From VBDM01 sp035651815 (lineage in GTDB: Bacteria > Pseudomonadota > Gammaproteobacteria > Burkholderiales > SG8-39), in the NCBI GenBank assembly GCA_035651815.1, contig DASRFB010000027.1, positions 1 through 64,000 on the forward strand: 64,000 bases of DNA, given 5' to 3'. Under the pieces are notes generated by a model, which was given only the letters and a program-made list of their open reading frames with translations, made no database searches and was not told the origin of the DNA. The translations under genes were made by a program, and so were the position numbers. Every line of letters begins with the position of its first letter. Position 1 is the stretch's first letter. Shown here one piece after another: positions 16,616 to 25,319 of the stretch.

Positions 16616-17677
16616 CTATCGCAAGGATGAATGATGTCTCCGGCTGGGGCCGTCGGGCATCAGCTCCCGAGCATGGCGCGCGATCTGCGCCTCCTCCTCG
16701 GCGGCGAGCACGCGCACCGGGCACGCGAGCCCGCGGCAGATCGCGTCGCGCACCTGGGCGTCGTGCTCGCCGATGCCGCCGGTGAACACGAGCAGGTCGA
16801 CGCCCCCGAGCGCGGCGATCATCGCGGCGACGTGCTTGCGCGCGGAGTAGCGGAACATCTCGATCGCGAGCCGCGCGTCGGCGCTCGAGCGGGCGGCCTC
16901 GCGCAGCCGTCGCATGTCGCCGTCGAGCCCCGATATCCCGAGCAGACCCGAGCGGTGGTCGACGAGGTCCTCGATCCGCGCGCGGTCGTAGCCCTTCTCG
17001 CGCATCAGGTAGAGCAGCACCCCGGGGTCGAGGTCGCCGCAGCGCGTTCCCATGACGAGCCCGCCCGTGGGGGTGAGCCCCATCGTCGTGTCGATCGAGC
17101 GGCCGTCCTGCACGGCGGTGACGCTCGCGCCGTTGCCGAGATGGGCGATCACCAGGCGGCGCGGCAGATCGCGCCCGAGCCGGCGCACGATCGACTCGCA
17201 CGACAGGCCGTGGAAGCCGTAGCGCTCGACGCCCTCCGCGCGCAGCGCTTTCGGCAGCGGCAGCACGCGCGCGACTTCGGGCAATCCGGCGTGGAACGCC
17301 GTGTCGAGGCACGCGGCGTGACGGGCTTGCGGAAAGCGCTCGCGCGCGTAGCGGATGACCGCGAGCGCCGGCGGCAGGTGCAGCGGCGCGAAGGGCGTCG
17401 CCGCTTCGAGCCGCCGCAAGACCTCGGCGTCGATCAGCGCGTGGCGGCGCAGGCCCGGGCCGCCGTGGACCACGCGGTGTCCGACCGCGGCGGGAGCCGG
17501 CAGCTCGCGCTCGGCGAGCAGCCTGCCGACGTGCGCGACCGCGTCGCGCTGCGCGTCGCCGGCCGCCTCGGTTTCGCCCGAGAGCAGCGTCTCGAGGGTG
17601 GAAGGCCCGACCCGGTACAGGCCGAACTTGAGCGACGACGAGCCGCTGTTCAGCGCGAGAACCGGGATGACCGTCAT
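16616..17677 (-). CDS. ackA: Acetate kinase
   Basis: 353 residues, noticeably shorter than the usual 390-400. Conserved blocks are present: LALNSGSSSLKFGLY at the N terminus, GHRVVHGG, YGFHGLS (catalytic His region), HLGNGASVTAVQDG, MGLTPTGGLVMGTRCGDLDP and LVFTGGIGEHD. It interconverts acetyl phosphate plus ADP with acetate plus ATP. It is the last gene of the operon, 7 bases after the phosphoketolase stop, with no clear ribosome site of its own, which suggests coupling. It should consume the acetyl phosphate made by Xfp. No phosphotransacetylase gene is in the window. The shortening is by small internal trims, not a frameshift. Confidence 0.95.
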   Translation of the reverse strand: MTVIPVLALNSGSSSLKFGLYRVGPSTLETLLSGETEAAGDAQRDAVAHVGRLLAERELPAPAAVGHRVVHGGPGLRRHALIDAEVLRRLEAATPFAPLHLPPALAVIRYARERFPQARHAACLDTAFHAGLPEVARVLPLPKALRAEGVERYGFHGLSCESIVRRLGRDLPRRLVIAHLGNGASVTAVQDGRSIDTTMGLTPTGGLVMGTRCGDLDPGVLLYLMREKGYDRARIEDLVDHRSGLLGISGLDGDMRRLREAARSSADARLAIEMFRYSARKHVAAMIAALGGVDLLVFTGGIGEHDAQVRDAICRGLACPVRVLAAEEEAQIARHARELMPDGPSRRHHSSLR

Positions 17678-17684
17678 CAGGCGC

Positions 17685-20087
17685 TCATGACGCGGTCCAG
17701 CGCCAGTTCCGGACCTCGGGCATGTCCTCGCCGTGCTCGCTCACGTAGAGCTTGTGGCGCTCCATCGTGCTCCAGTAGCGGTCGGTCGCCGTCCGCACCT
17801 CGCCCGCGAGCCTCGGGACGCGGCGGATGACGTCGAGCGCGAGCTGGTAGCGGTCGAGGTTGTTCAGCACGACCATGTCGAAGGGCGTGGTGGTCGTGCC
17901 CTCCTCCTTGTAGCCGCGCACGTGGATGTTGGCGTGGTTGCGCCGGCGGTAGGTGAGCGAATGGACGAGCCGCGGGTAGCCGTGGAAGGCGAAGATCACC
18001 GGCCGGTCGCGCGTGAACAGCGCGTCGAAATCCTGGTCCTCGAGCCCGTGCGGGTGCTCGGTCTGCGGCTGCAGCGCCATGAGGTCCACGACGTTCACCA
18101 CGCGCACGCGCAGGTCCGGGACGTATTCGCGCAGCAGCGTCACCGCGGCGAGCGTCTCCAGCGTCGGCACGTCGCCGGCGCAGGCCATCACGACGTCGGG
18201 ATCGCCCGCGTCGCTGCTCGCCCACGTCCACACGCCCGCGCCCGCGGCGCAGTGCGCGGCGGCGGACTCGGCGTCGAGCCACTGCCACTCCAGCTGCTTG
18301 CCGGCGACGATCAGGTTGACGTAGTTGCGGCTGCGCAGGCAGTGATCGGCGACCGACAGCAGGCAGTTCGCGTCGGGCGGCAGATAGATGCGCACGACGT
18401 CCGCCTTCTTGTTGGCGACGTGGTCGATGAAGCCCGGGTCCTGGTGCGAGAAGCCGTTGTGGTCCTGGCGCCAGACGTGCGAGGTGAGCAGGTAGTTGAG
18501 CGAGGCGATCGGCTTGCGCCACGGGATGCGCCGCGTGGTCTTCAGCCACTTCGCGTGCTGGTTGAACATCGAGTCGACGACGTGGATGAAGGCCTCGTAG
18601 CAGGAGAACAGGCCGTGGCGCCCGGTGAGGAGATAGCCCTCGAGCCAGCCCTCGCACAGGTGCTCGCTCAGGACCTCCATGACGCGGCCGTCGGCGTCCA
18701 GGTGCTCGTCGACCGGGTCGATCCGCGCCATCCATTGCTTGGCGCTCGCCTCGAGCACCGCGCCCAGCCGGTTCGATTCGGTCTCGTCGGGCCCGAACAC
18801 GCGGAAATTGCGCTTGCCCAGGTTGAGCTTCATCACGTCGCGCAGGTACTCGCCGAGGACGCGCGTCGACTCGGCTTGCACCGCTCCGGGCGCTTCCATC
18901 TTCACCGCGTAGTCGCGGAAGTGCGGGAGCGCGAGCGGCACCAGCAGCTCGCCGCCGTTGGCGTGCGGGTTCGCCGCGAGGCGGCGGCGGCCGGTCGGCG
19001 CGAGCGCCGCGTACTCCTCGCGGAAGCGCCCCTGGTCGTCGAACAGCTCGCGCGGGCGGTAGCTCCGCATCCACTCTTCGAGCTGCTTCAGGTGCGCCGG
19101 ATCGTCGAAACCGCCGAGCGGGACCTGGTGCGCGCGCCAGGTGCCCTCGACCGGCTTGCCGTCGACGACCTTGGGGCCGGTCCAGCCCTTGGGCGTGCGC
19201 AGCACGATCATCGGCCAGCGCGGCCGCTCCGGGTCGCGGTCACGCTCGGTTTGTCGAAGGGCGCGCGCCGCGTGCTGGATCGTGCGGATGTCGGCGAGCA
19301 CGGCGTCGAGCGTGCCGGCGAGCAGCTGGTGCACGATCGCCGGATCGTCGCCTTCGACGAGGTAGGGCTTGTAGCCGTAGCCGCGCAGCAGGTCGCTCAG
19401 CTCCTCCGGGTCGATGCGCGCGAGCACGGTCGGGTTGGCGATCTTGTAGCCGTTGAGATGCAGGATCGGCAGCACCGCGCCGTCGCGCGCGGGGTTCGCG
19501 AACTTGTTGGAGTGCCAGCTCGCGGCGAGCGCACCGGTCTCGGCCTCGCCGTCGCCGACGATGCACGCGACGATCAGCTCGGGATTGTCGAACGCGGCGC
19601 CGTACGCGTGCGCGAGCGAATAGCCGAGCTCGCCGCCTTCGTGGATGGACCCGGGCACCTCGGCGGCGACGTGGCTCGGGATGCCGTACGGCCACGAGAA
19701 CTGGCGGAACAGCCGCTGCAGGCCGCCGCGGCTGCGCTCGATGTCCGGGTAGCGCTCCGTATACGAGCCTTCCAGGTAGGCATGCGCCACCACGCCCGGT
19801 CCGCCGTGACCGGGACCGACGATGGCGATCATGTCGAGGTCGTTCTCCTTGATCAGCCGGTTGAGGTGCACATAGATGAAGTTGAGGCCGCTGGTCGTGC
19901 CCCAGTGCCCCAGCAGCCGCGGCTTGATGTGCTTCGTCTCGAGCGGGACCTCGAGCAGCGGATTGTCCTGCAGATAGATCTGGCCGACGGTCAGGTAGTT
20001 GGCGGCGCGCCAGTAGGCGTCCATCTTGCGCAGCAGCTCGGGCGTCAGGCTTCCGGAGGCCGGGCGCTCGGTGTCGATCGCGTTCAT
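17685..20087 (-). CDS. xfp: Phosphoketolase (xylulose-5-P / fructose-6-P)
   Basis: 800 residues, the normal family length. N-terminal marks are YLTVGQIYLQDNPLL, KPRLLGHWGTTSGLNF and GPGHGGPG. The ThDP-binding motif is IVGDGEAETGALAASWHSNK, followed by PILHLNGYKI. PMIVLRTPKGWTGPK and the C-terminal TTTPFDMVVLNNLDRY also match. It cleaves xylulose 5-phosphate (and possibly fructose 6-phosphate) with phosphate to acetyl phosphate and a C3 or C4 sugar phosphate. The ATG overlaps the gntK stop as ATGA. A linker before the PRWPMIVL block is a few residues longer than I expect and coincides with a repeat-like sequence at 19241-19263. Confidence 0.97.
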   Translation of the reverse strand: MNAIDTERPASGSLTPELLRKMDAYWRAANYLTVGQIYLQDNPLLEVPLETKHIKPRLLGHWGTTSGLNFIYVHLNRLIKENDLDMIAIVGPGHGGPGVVAHAYLEGSYTERYPDIERSRGGLQRLFRQFSWPYGIPSHVAAEVPGSIHEGGELGYSLAHAYGAAFDNPELIVACIVGDGEAETGALAASWHSNKFANPARDGAVLPILHLNGYKIANPTVLARIDPEELSDLLRGYGYKPYLVEGDDPAIVHQLLAGTLDAVLADIRTIQHAARALRQTERDRDPERPRWPMIVLRTPKGWTGPKVVDGKPVEGTWRAHQVPLGGFDDPAHLKQLEEWMRSYRPRELFDDQGRFREEYAALAPTGRRRLAANPHANGGELLVPLALPHFRDYAVKMEAPGAVQAESTRVLGEYLRDVMKLNLGKRNFRVFGPDETESNRLGAVLEASAKQWMARIDPVDEHLDADGRVMEVLSEHLCEGWLEGYLLTGRHGLFSCYEAFIHVVDSMFNQHAKWLKTTRRIPWRKPIASLNYLLTSHVWRQDHNGFSHQDPGFIDHVANKKADVVRIYLPPDANCLLSVADHCLRSRNYVNLIVAGKQLEWQWLDAESAAAHCAAGAGVWTWASSDAGDPDVVMACAGDVPTLETLAAVTLLREYVPDLRVRVVNVVDLMALQPQTEHPHGLEDQDFDALFTRDRPVIFAFHGYPRLVHSLTYRRRNHANIHVRGYKEEGTTTTPFDMVVLNNLDRYQLALDVIRRVPRLAGEVRTATDRYWSTMERHKLYVSEHGEDMPEVRNWRWTAS
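19241..19263. repeat. Repeat-like CCTTCGACAA sequence inside xfp
   Basis: The plus strand contains TCGGTTTGTCGAAGG. Its complement CCTTCGACAA is identical to the first ten bases of the repeat unit found in the cytochrome gene at 42613-42653. It encodes ARALRQTERDRDPE, a charged linker immediately before the conserved PRWPMIVL block of phosphoketolase. It may be an in-frame insertion of a degenerate dispersed repeat. The match is short, so chance is possible. Confidence 0.3.
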
Positions 20088-20593
20088 GGGTTCAGCTCCT
20101 CGATGATGCGCGTCACGATCTCGCGCGGCGGCAGGTCGATCGGGACGACGATGGGATGCTCGTCGGGCCCCGGCTCCTCGAGCGCGTCGAACTGGCTCGC
20201 GAGCAGGCTCGCCGGCATGAAATGCTCGTGGCGCGTGGCGATGCGCCGGGCGATCAGCGTCGCGTCGCCCTTCAGGTAGACCAGGCGCACGTCGGCGCGA
20301 TTCGCGACGAGGATGTCGCGGTAGCGGCGCTTCAGCGCCGAGCACGCGACCACGCCGTGGCCGCCGGCCGTCCGCGTCTGCTCGATCCACGCCGCGATCG
20401 CGCGCAGCCACGGCCAGCGGTCCTCGTCGGTCAGCGCGATGCCGCCGTGCATCTTGTCGATGTTGGCGGGGGGATGGAACCAGTCGGCGTCCTCGTAATC
20501 CCAGTGCAGGCGTCCGGCGAGGAGCGTGCCGATGGTCGTCTTGCCGCTGCCGGAGACGCCCATGACGATCGCGACCGAGGCGGGCGGCGTCAT
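20084..20593 (-). CDS. gntK: Gluconokinase
   Basis: 169 residues, normal for GntK. The Walker A motif GVSGSGKTTIG is followed by DYEDADWFHPPANIDKMHGG, LTDEDRWPWL and CSALKRRYRDILVA. It phosphorylates D-gluconate to 6-phosphogluconate, feeding the Gnd step of the same operon. It overlaps pgl upstream and xfp downstream by ATGA on both sides. This suggests tight translational coupling and a role for free gluconate as a second entry point. Confidence 0.96.
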   Translation of the reverse strand: MTPPASVAIVMGVSGSGKTTIGTLLAGRLHWDYEDADWFHPPANIDKMHGGIALTDEDRWPWLRAIAAWIEQTRTAGGHGVVACSALKRRYRDILVANRADVRLVYLKGDATLIARRIATRHEHFMPASLLASQFDALEEPGPDEHPIVVPIDLPPREIVTRIIEELNP

Positions 20594-21315
20594 TGCGGCG
20601 CCGCGGCGCGGTCGGTGAACCAGTGCAGTCGCCCGAGCGGGCGCACGCGCGCGGCCGGCAGCGCGCGGTCTCCCGCCCGCGCGCGCGCCAGGATTTCCTT
20701 CTTCCCGGGCCCGGTCGCGAGGAACGCGAGATCGCGGCTGCTCGCGAGCGCGGGCAAGGTCAGCGTGATGCGCGGCTCGGGTCTCGCGCCGATGACGGCG
20801 AGCGCCCAGCGCCGCTTCTCCTCGAGCGCCGGCTCGCCCGGGAACAGCGACGCGGTGTGCCCGTCCTCGCCGATGCCGAGCAGCGTCAGGTCGAAGAGCG
20901 GCCGGTCGCGCGCGAGCGTTTCGGCGCCGTAGCAGCGCTCGAGCACGGCCTGGTATCGCGCCGCGGCCGCTTGCGGCGAAAGCCCCTCGGTCGGGACCGG
21001 GTGGATGTTTTCCGCGGCGACGGGGACGCGCGAGAACAGCGCCTCGTGCGCCATGCGATAGTTGCTCTCGGGATGATCGTGCGGGACGAAGCGCTCGTCG
21101 CCCCAGAACCAGCGCGCGCGGCTCCAGGGGAAGCGCGACGCGACCGGGCCCTGCGCGAGCGCCTGGTACAGCCGGCGCGGGGTCGATCCGCCCGACAGGC
21201 ACACGGCAAAGGCGCCGGCGCTCGCCTGCGCGAGCGCGCAGACCCACTCGGCGACGCCGCGGGCGAGCGCGTCGGCGTCCGCGAACGCGCGGTGCTCGGC
21301 CGGCGCGCCGGTCAT
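20590..21315 (-). CDS. pgl: 6-phosphogluconolactonase
   Basis: 241 residues of the NagB/Pgl fold. Marks are VCLSGGSTPRRLYQAL, WFWGDERFVPHDHPESNYRMA and LLGIGEDGHTASLFPG. It hydrolyses 6-phosphogluconolactone made by Zwf to 6-phosphogluconate. ATGA overlaps link it to rpe and gntK. The ATG at 21315 was chosen because the upstream extension is a shadow of rpe. Confidence 0.96.
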   Translation of the reverse strand: MTGAPAEHRAFADADALARGVAEWVCALAQASAGAFAVCLSGGSTPRRLYQALAQGPVASRFPWSRARWFWGDERFVPHDHPESNYRMAHEALFSRVPVAAENIHPVPTEGLSPQAAAARYQAVLERCYGAETLARDRPLFDLTLLGIGEDGHTASLFPGEPALEEKRRWALAVIGARPEPRITLTLPALASSRDLAFLATGPGKKEILARARAGDRALPAARVRPLGRLHWFTDRAAAPQ

Positions 21316-21998
21316 GGAACCGTCTCCCGTTGCGCGCAGGCGCCGTTCCGGATGCGGGCGATCGCCGCGCCGTAGTCCTTCGCTCCGAAGATCGCGGATC
21401 CGGCGACGATGGCGTCGGCGCCGGCCGCGACGCTCGGCCCGGCGTTCCCGCAGTTCTCGCCGCCGTCGACCTCGATCCACGGGTCGAGGCCCCTCGCCCG
21501 GCACAGCCGCCGCAGCTCGCGGATCTTCGGCAGCACCTCGGGCAGGAACGCCTGCCCGCCGAAGCCCGGATTGACCGTCATCACCAGCACCACGTCGCAC
21601 AGGTGCAGCACGTGCTCGACGAAGGCGACGGGGCTCGCCGGATCGAGCACCGCTCCCGCCTTCTTCCCGAGCTCGCGGATGCGCGAGAGCACGCGGTGCA
21701 GGTGCACGGTCGCAGAGGGCTCGGATTGCACCAGCAGGTGGTCGGCGCCGGCCTTCGCGAAATCCTCGAGATAGCGCTCGGGCTCGACGATCATCAGATG
21801 CACGTTGAGCGGCTTCGCGGTCGAGCGCCGCACCGCTTCCACCACGGCCGGACCGAAGGAAATGTTGGGCACGAAGCGCCCGTCCATGACGTCGACGTGG
21901 ATCCAGTCGGCGCCGGCGTGGTCCACCGCGCGGACCTCGTCGCCCAGGCGCGCGAGGTCCGCGGCGAGAATCGAGGGAGCGACGACGACCGGTCTCAT
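21312..21998 (-). CDS. rpe: Ribulose-phosphate 3-epimerase
   Basis: 228 residues, a complete TIM barrel. Marks are VAPSILAADLARLGDEV, WIHVDVMDGRFVPNISFGP, NVHLMIVEP, VNPGFGGQAFLPEVL and EVDGG. It interconverts ribulose 5-phosphate and xylulose 5-phosphate, the phosphoketolase and transketolase substrate. It starts with ATG 21998, which overlaps the HAD gene stop, and ends in the pgl start, both as ATGA. Confidence 0.97.
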   Translation of the reverse strand: MRPVVVAPSILAADLARLGDEVRAVDHAGADWIHVDVMDGRFVPNISFGPAVVEAVRRSTAKPLNVHLMIVEPERYLEDFAKAGADHLLVQSEPSATVHLHRVLSRIRELGKKAGAVLDPASPVAFVEHVLHLCDVVLVMTVNPGFGGQAFLPEVLPKIRELRRLCRARGLDPWIEVDGGENCGNAGPSVAAGADAIVAGSAIFGAKDYGAAIARIRNGACAQRETVP

Positions 21999-22825
21999 GG
22001 CGTCCCGGGAAAGGCGGGCTGCTCGCGGCGCAGGATGAAGCGCTCCACGGCCTCGGCGAACCCGTCGTCGCGGTTGCTGCCGGTGACGAGATCGGCGGCC
22101 GCGCGCACCTCGGCGCTCGCGTTTCCCATGGCGATGGCGAGGCCGGCGCGCTCGAACATCGCGACGTCGTTGCCGCCGTCGCCGATGACGGCGATCTCCG
22201 CGGGCGGGATCGCGAGGAGCTTGGAGAACTCGAGCAGCGCCGTGCCCTTGTTCGCGAGCGGATGGGTGAAGTCGAGGTAGTACGGCTGCGAGCGCGCGAC
22301 GCTCGCCTCGGCGCGGAAGGCCGCGCGCGCCTCGGCCTCCAGCCGCTTCAGCAGCTCGAAGTCCTCGCTCACGGCGACGATCTTTCCGGCGGCGCCGAGC
22401 GCGTCGCCGAAGTCGTCGACGACGACCGGATCGAACTGCACCGTGCGCCGCTCGTGCGCCACGTACGGCGCGTCCGGATCCCGCACCAGCCAATCGCGAA
22501 CGGTGAACACCCAGGCCTTCGCGCCGCGCGCGCCGATCCGCTCGACGGCGCGCCGGGCGAGCGCGGGCTCGAGCAGGTGCGCGCGGGTCTGCGCGAGCTT
22601 CGGCGTGACGAACACGCCGCCGTTGAAGCCCGCCATCGGCGTCGTGAGCGCGAGCGGCCCGGTCAGCATGCGCAGGCCGCGCGGCGGCCGGCTGCTGATG
22701 ATCGCAAAAGCGATGCCGGCGGCGCCGAGGCGCGCCGCCGCGGCCCGGTTCGCCACGGTGAGGATCTTGTCGGGCGTCACCAGCGTGCCGTCGACGTCGG
22801 ACACGAGCGCGGATATTTTCGTCAC
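21995..22825 (-). CDS. Cof-type HAD hydrolase (sugar phosphatase-like)
   Basis: 276 residues starting at GTG 22825. Motif I is VSDVDGTLV (nucleophile Asp). A C2-type cap follows, with LTTPMAGFNGGVFVTPK and QPYYLDFTHPLANKGTAL, and the C-terminal motif is AVIGDGGNDVAMFERAG. Cof-type enzymes dephosphorylate sugar phosphates or nucleotides. Its place between zwf and rpe, with 4-base overlaps on both sides, suggests a housekeeping or overflow phosphatase for an intermediate of the pathway. The substrate cannot be read from sequence. Confidence 0.92.
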   Translation of the reverse strand: MTKISALVSDVDGTLVTPDKILTVANRAAAARLGAAGIAFAIISSRPPRGLRMLTGPLALTTPMAGFNGGVFVTPKLAQTRAHLLEPALARRAVERIGARGAKAWVFTVRDWLVRDPDAPYVAHERRTVQFDPVVVDDFGDALGAAGKIVAVSEDFELLKRLEAEARAAFRAEASVARSQPYYLDFTHPLANKGTALLEFSKLLAIPPAEIAVIGDGGNDVAMFERAGLAIAMGNASAEVRAAADLVTGSNRDDGFAEAVERFILRREQPAFPGTP

Positions 22826-24324
22826 GCGGCGGCCCCTCCATCGAGCGCGCGCCAGCGCCGGCCGTCGCGCGCGAGGAGCGCGTCGGCCTCGGCCGGTCCC
22901 GAGCTCCCCGCCGGATACGCCGGCAGCTCGCGCGCGCGGTCCTGCGCCCAGGCGTCGAGCACGGGCTGCACCATGCGCCAGCCCGCCTCGATGTTGTCGG
23001 CGCGCTGGAACAGGCTCGCGTCGCCGATCATGCAGTCGTAGAGCAGCGTCTCGTAGCCGGTGCTCGGCGCCGCCCGGAAGCGCTCGCGATAGTTGAATTT
23101 CATCTCGACGCCGTCGATGCGCACGCTCGGCCCGGGGATCTTGGCGCTGAAGCGCAGCGACACGCATTCCTCGGGCTGGATGTGCAGGATCAGGTCGTTC
23201 GAGGCGAGCCGCTCGACCGGCGTGTCGCGGAAGAGCGCGAGCGGCGCCTGCTTGAACTGGATCGCGACCTCGGTGCGCCGCGCGGCGAGCGCCTTGCCGG
23301 TGCGCAGATAGAACGGCACGCCGGCCCAGCGCCAGTTGTCGATCGCGAGCTTGAGCGCGACGTAGGTCTCGGTGGTCGACCCCGGCGCGACGTCGGGCGC
23401 GCGCCGGTAGGCGTCGCGGCTGCGGCCGTCGGCGGCGCCCGCCGCGTACTGCGCGCGCACCACGTTGCGCCGCGCGTCCTCGGCTCCGAAACGACGGATC
23501 GCCTCCAGCACCTTCGCCTTCTCGGTCCGCAGCGCCTCGGCGTCGAAGCAGCTCGGCGGCTCCATCGCGGTGAGCGTGAGCAGCTGCGACAGATGGTTCG
23601 GCACCATGTCGCGCAGCGCGCCGGTCGCGTCGTAGAACTTGCCGCGGCGCTCGACGCCGAGCGTCTCGGCCACGGTGATCTGGACGTGGTCGATGTGATC
23701 GCGGTTCCACAGCGGCTCGAAGATGCCGTTCGCGAACCGGAACACCATGATGTTCTGGACCGTCTCCTTGCCGAGATAATGATCGATGCGGTAGATCTGG
23801 GATTCGGCGAGCACGCCGAGCAGCTCGCGGTTGAGGGTCTGCGCCGAGCGCAGGTCCGAGCCGAAAGGCTTCTCGACGATCACGCGCCGCCAGCGGCCGC
23901 CTTCCTCGCGCGCGAGGCCCGCGCCGCCGAGGCGGCGCGCGATCACGGGGAAGGCCCGTGGCGGCGTCGCGAGGTAGAAGAGCACGTTGCCGGCGGTGCG
24001 GTGCGTCCCGTCGATCGCGGCGAGGCGCTGCGCGAGCCCCTCGTAGAGCGCCGCGTCGTCGAACTCGCCGCGGACATAGAACATGCGCTCGGCGAGCCAT
24101 CGCCACTCGCGCTCCATCGCTTCGCCGCCGAGCTCGCGCAGGCCGGCCGCGAGGTCGCGGCGGAAGCTCTCGTCGTCCTTGGCCGCCCGCGCGACGCCGA
24201 CCACGGCGAACGCCTCGGGCAGCAGACCCGCCCGGCGCAGGTTGCACAGCGCCGGCACGAGCAGGCGCCGGGCGAGATCTCCGGCCGCGCCGAAGATCGC
24301 GAGGATGCAGGGGGGTGTCGTCAC
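22822..24324 (-). CDS. zwf: Glucose-6-phosphate 1-dehydrogenase
   Basis: 500 residues from GTG 24324. The Rossmann start IFGAAGDLARRLLVPAL, the VIVEKPFGSDL block and the active-site RIDHYLGKETVQNIMVFRFAN are all present, with NYRERF and AYERL-like C-terminal regions. It oxidises glucose 6-phosphate to the lactone with NAD(P). The fingerprint here is GAAGDLA rather than the common GASGDLA. GTGA overlaps join it to gnd upstream and to the HAD gene downstream. Confidence 0.97.
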   Translation of the reverse strand: MTTPPCILAIFGAAGDLARRLLVPALCNLRRAGLLPEAFAVVGVARAAKDDESFRRDLAAGLRELGGEAMEREWRWLAERMFYVRGEFDDAALYEGLAQRLAAIDGTHRTAGNVLFYLATPPRAFPVIARRLGGAGLAREEGGRWRRVIVEKPFGSDLRSAQTLNRELLGVLAESQIYRIDHYLGKETVQNIMVFRFANGIFEPLWNRDHIDHVQITVAETLGVERRGKFYDATGALRDMVPNHLSQLLTLTAMEPPSCFDAEALRTEKAKVLEAIRRFGAEDARRNVVRAQYAAGAADGRSRDAYRRAPDVAPGSTTETYVALKLAIDNWRWAGVPFYLRTGKALAARRTEVAIQFKQAPLALFRDTPVERLASNDLILHIQPEECVSLRFSAKIPGPSVRIDGVEMKFNYRERFRAAPSTGYETLLYDCMIGDASLFQRADNIEAGWRMVQPVLDAWAQDRARELPAYPAGSSGPAEADALLARDGRRWRALDGGAAA

Positions 24325-25295
24325 TTCGGCTCGACGTGGCCGCCGAACTTGTTGCGCATCGCCGAGAGCAGCTTGTCGGCGAAGCCGTGCTCCTCGCGCG
24401 AGCGGAAGCGCGCGTAGAGCGCGGCCGAGAGCACCTCGGCGGGCACGGCCTCCTCGATCGCCGCCATGATCGTCCAGCGGCCTTCGCCGGAGTCCGCGAC
24501 GAAGCCCGAGTAGCGCGCGAGCTGCGGATCCTCGGCGAGCGCCATCGCCGTCAGGTCGAGCAGCCACGAGCCGATGACGCTGCCGCGCCGCCAGACCTCG
24601 GCGATGTCGGGCAGGTCGAGCCGGTAGCGCTCGTCCTCGGGGCGCGCCTCGGAAGCGGCGTTGCGCAGGATGTCGAATCCTTCCGCGTAGGCCTGCATCA
24701 GGCCGTACTCGATGCCGTTGTGGATCATCTTGACGAAGCGCCCGGAGCCGCTCGGCCCGCAGTGCACATAGCCGCGCTCGACGCGCGGATCGCGGCCCGC
24801 GCGCCCCGGCGTCGCCGGCACGTCGCCCGCGCCGGGCGCGAGCGCGGCGAAGACCGGGTCGAGGCGCGCGACGATCTCGCGCTCGCCGCCGATCATCAGG
24901 CAATAGCCGCGCTCCAGGCCCCAGACGCCGCCGCTCGTGCCGGCGTCGACGTAGTGGATCCCGCGCGCCTTCAGCGCCTTCGCGCGCCGGACGTCGTCCT
25001 TGTAGAAGGCGTTGCCGCCGTCGATGATGACGTCGCCCGCGTCGAGCAGCTTGCCGAGCTGCGCCACCGCGCTCTCGGTGATCTCGCCCGCGGGCAGCAT
25101 CACCCAGACCGCGCGCGGCCGCCCGAGCGCGGCGACCAGCCGCTCGAGATCGCCGCTCGCCGTCGCGCCCTCGGCGGCGAGCGCCGCCGCGGCCGCCGGA
25201 GCGCGGTCGAACACGACGCATTGATGACCTTTGCGCATCAGGCGCCGGGCGATGTTGCCGCCCATGCGGCCGAGACCCACGATGCCGAGCTGCAT
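24321..25295 (-). CDS. gnd: 6-phosphogluconate dehydrogenase, decarboxylating, short form
   Basis: 324 residues, the short YqeC/GndA type rather than the 470-residue form. The cofactor site is LGIVGLGRMGGNIARRL, then VIIDGGNAFYKDD, YVDAGTSGGVWGLERGY and FVKMIHNGIEYGLMQAYAEG with the catalytic Lys. It converts 6-phosphogluconate to ribulose 5-phosphate and CO2. A GGGAG ribosome site precedes the ATG. This is the one junction inside the first half of the operon with a spacer (24 bases after tal). Confidence 0.96.
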   Translation of the reverse strand: MQLGIVGLGRMGGNIARRLMRKGHQCVVFDRAPAAAAALAAEGATASGDLERLVAALGRPRAVWVMLPAGEITESAVAQLGKLLDAGDVIIDGGNAFYKDDVRRAKALKARGIHYVDAGTSGGVWGLERGYCLMIGGEREIVARLDPVFAALAPGAGDVPATPGRAGRDPRVERGYVHCGPSGSGRFVKMIHNGIEYGLMQAYAEGFDILRNAASEARPEDERYRLDLPDIAEVWRRGSVIGSWLLDLTAMALAEDPQLARYSGFVADSGEGRWTIMAAIEEAVPAEVLSAALYARFRSREEHGFADKLLSAMRNKFGGHVEPK

Positions 25296-25319
25296 TGTCG
25301 TTCTCCCGTTGTCGCCGGC

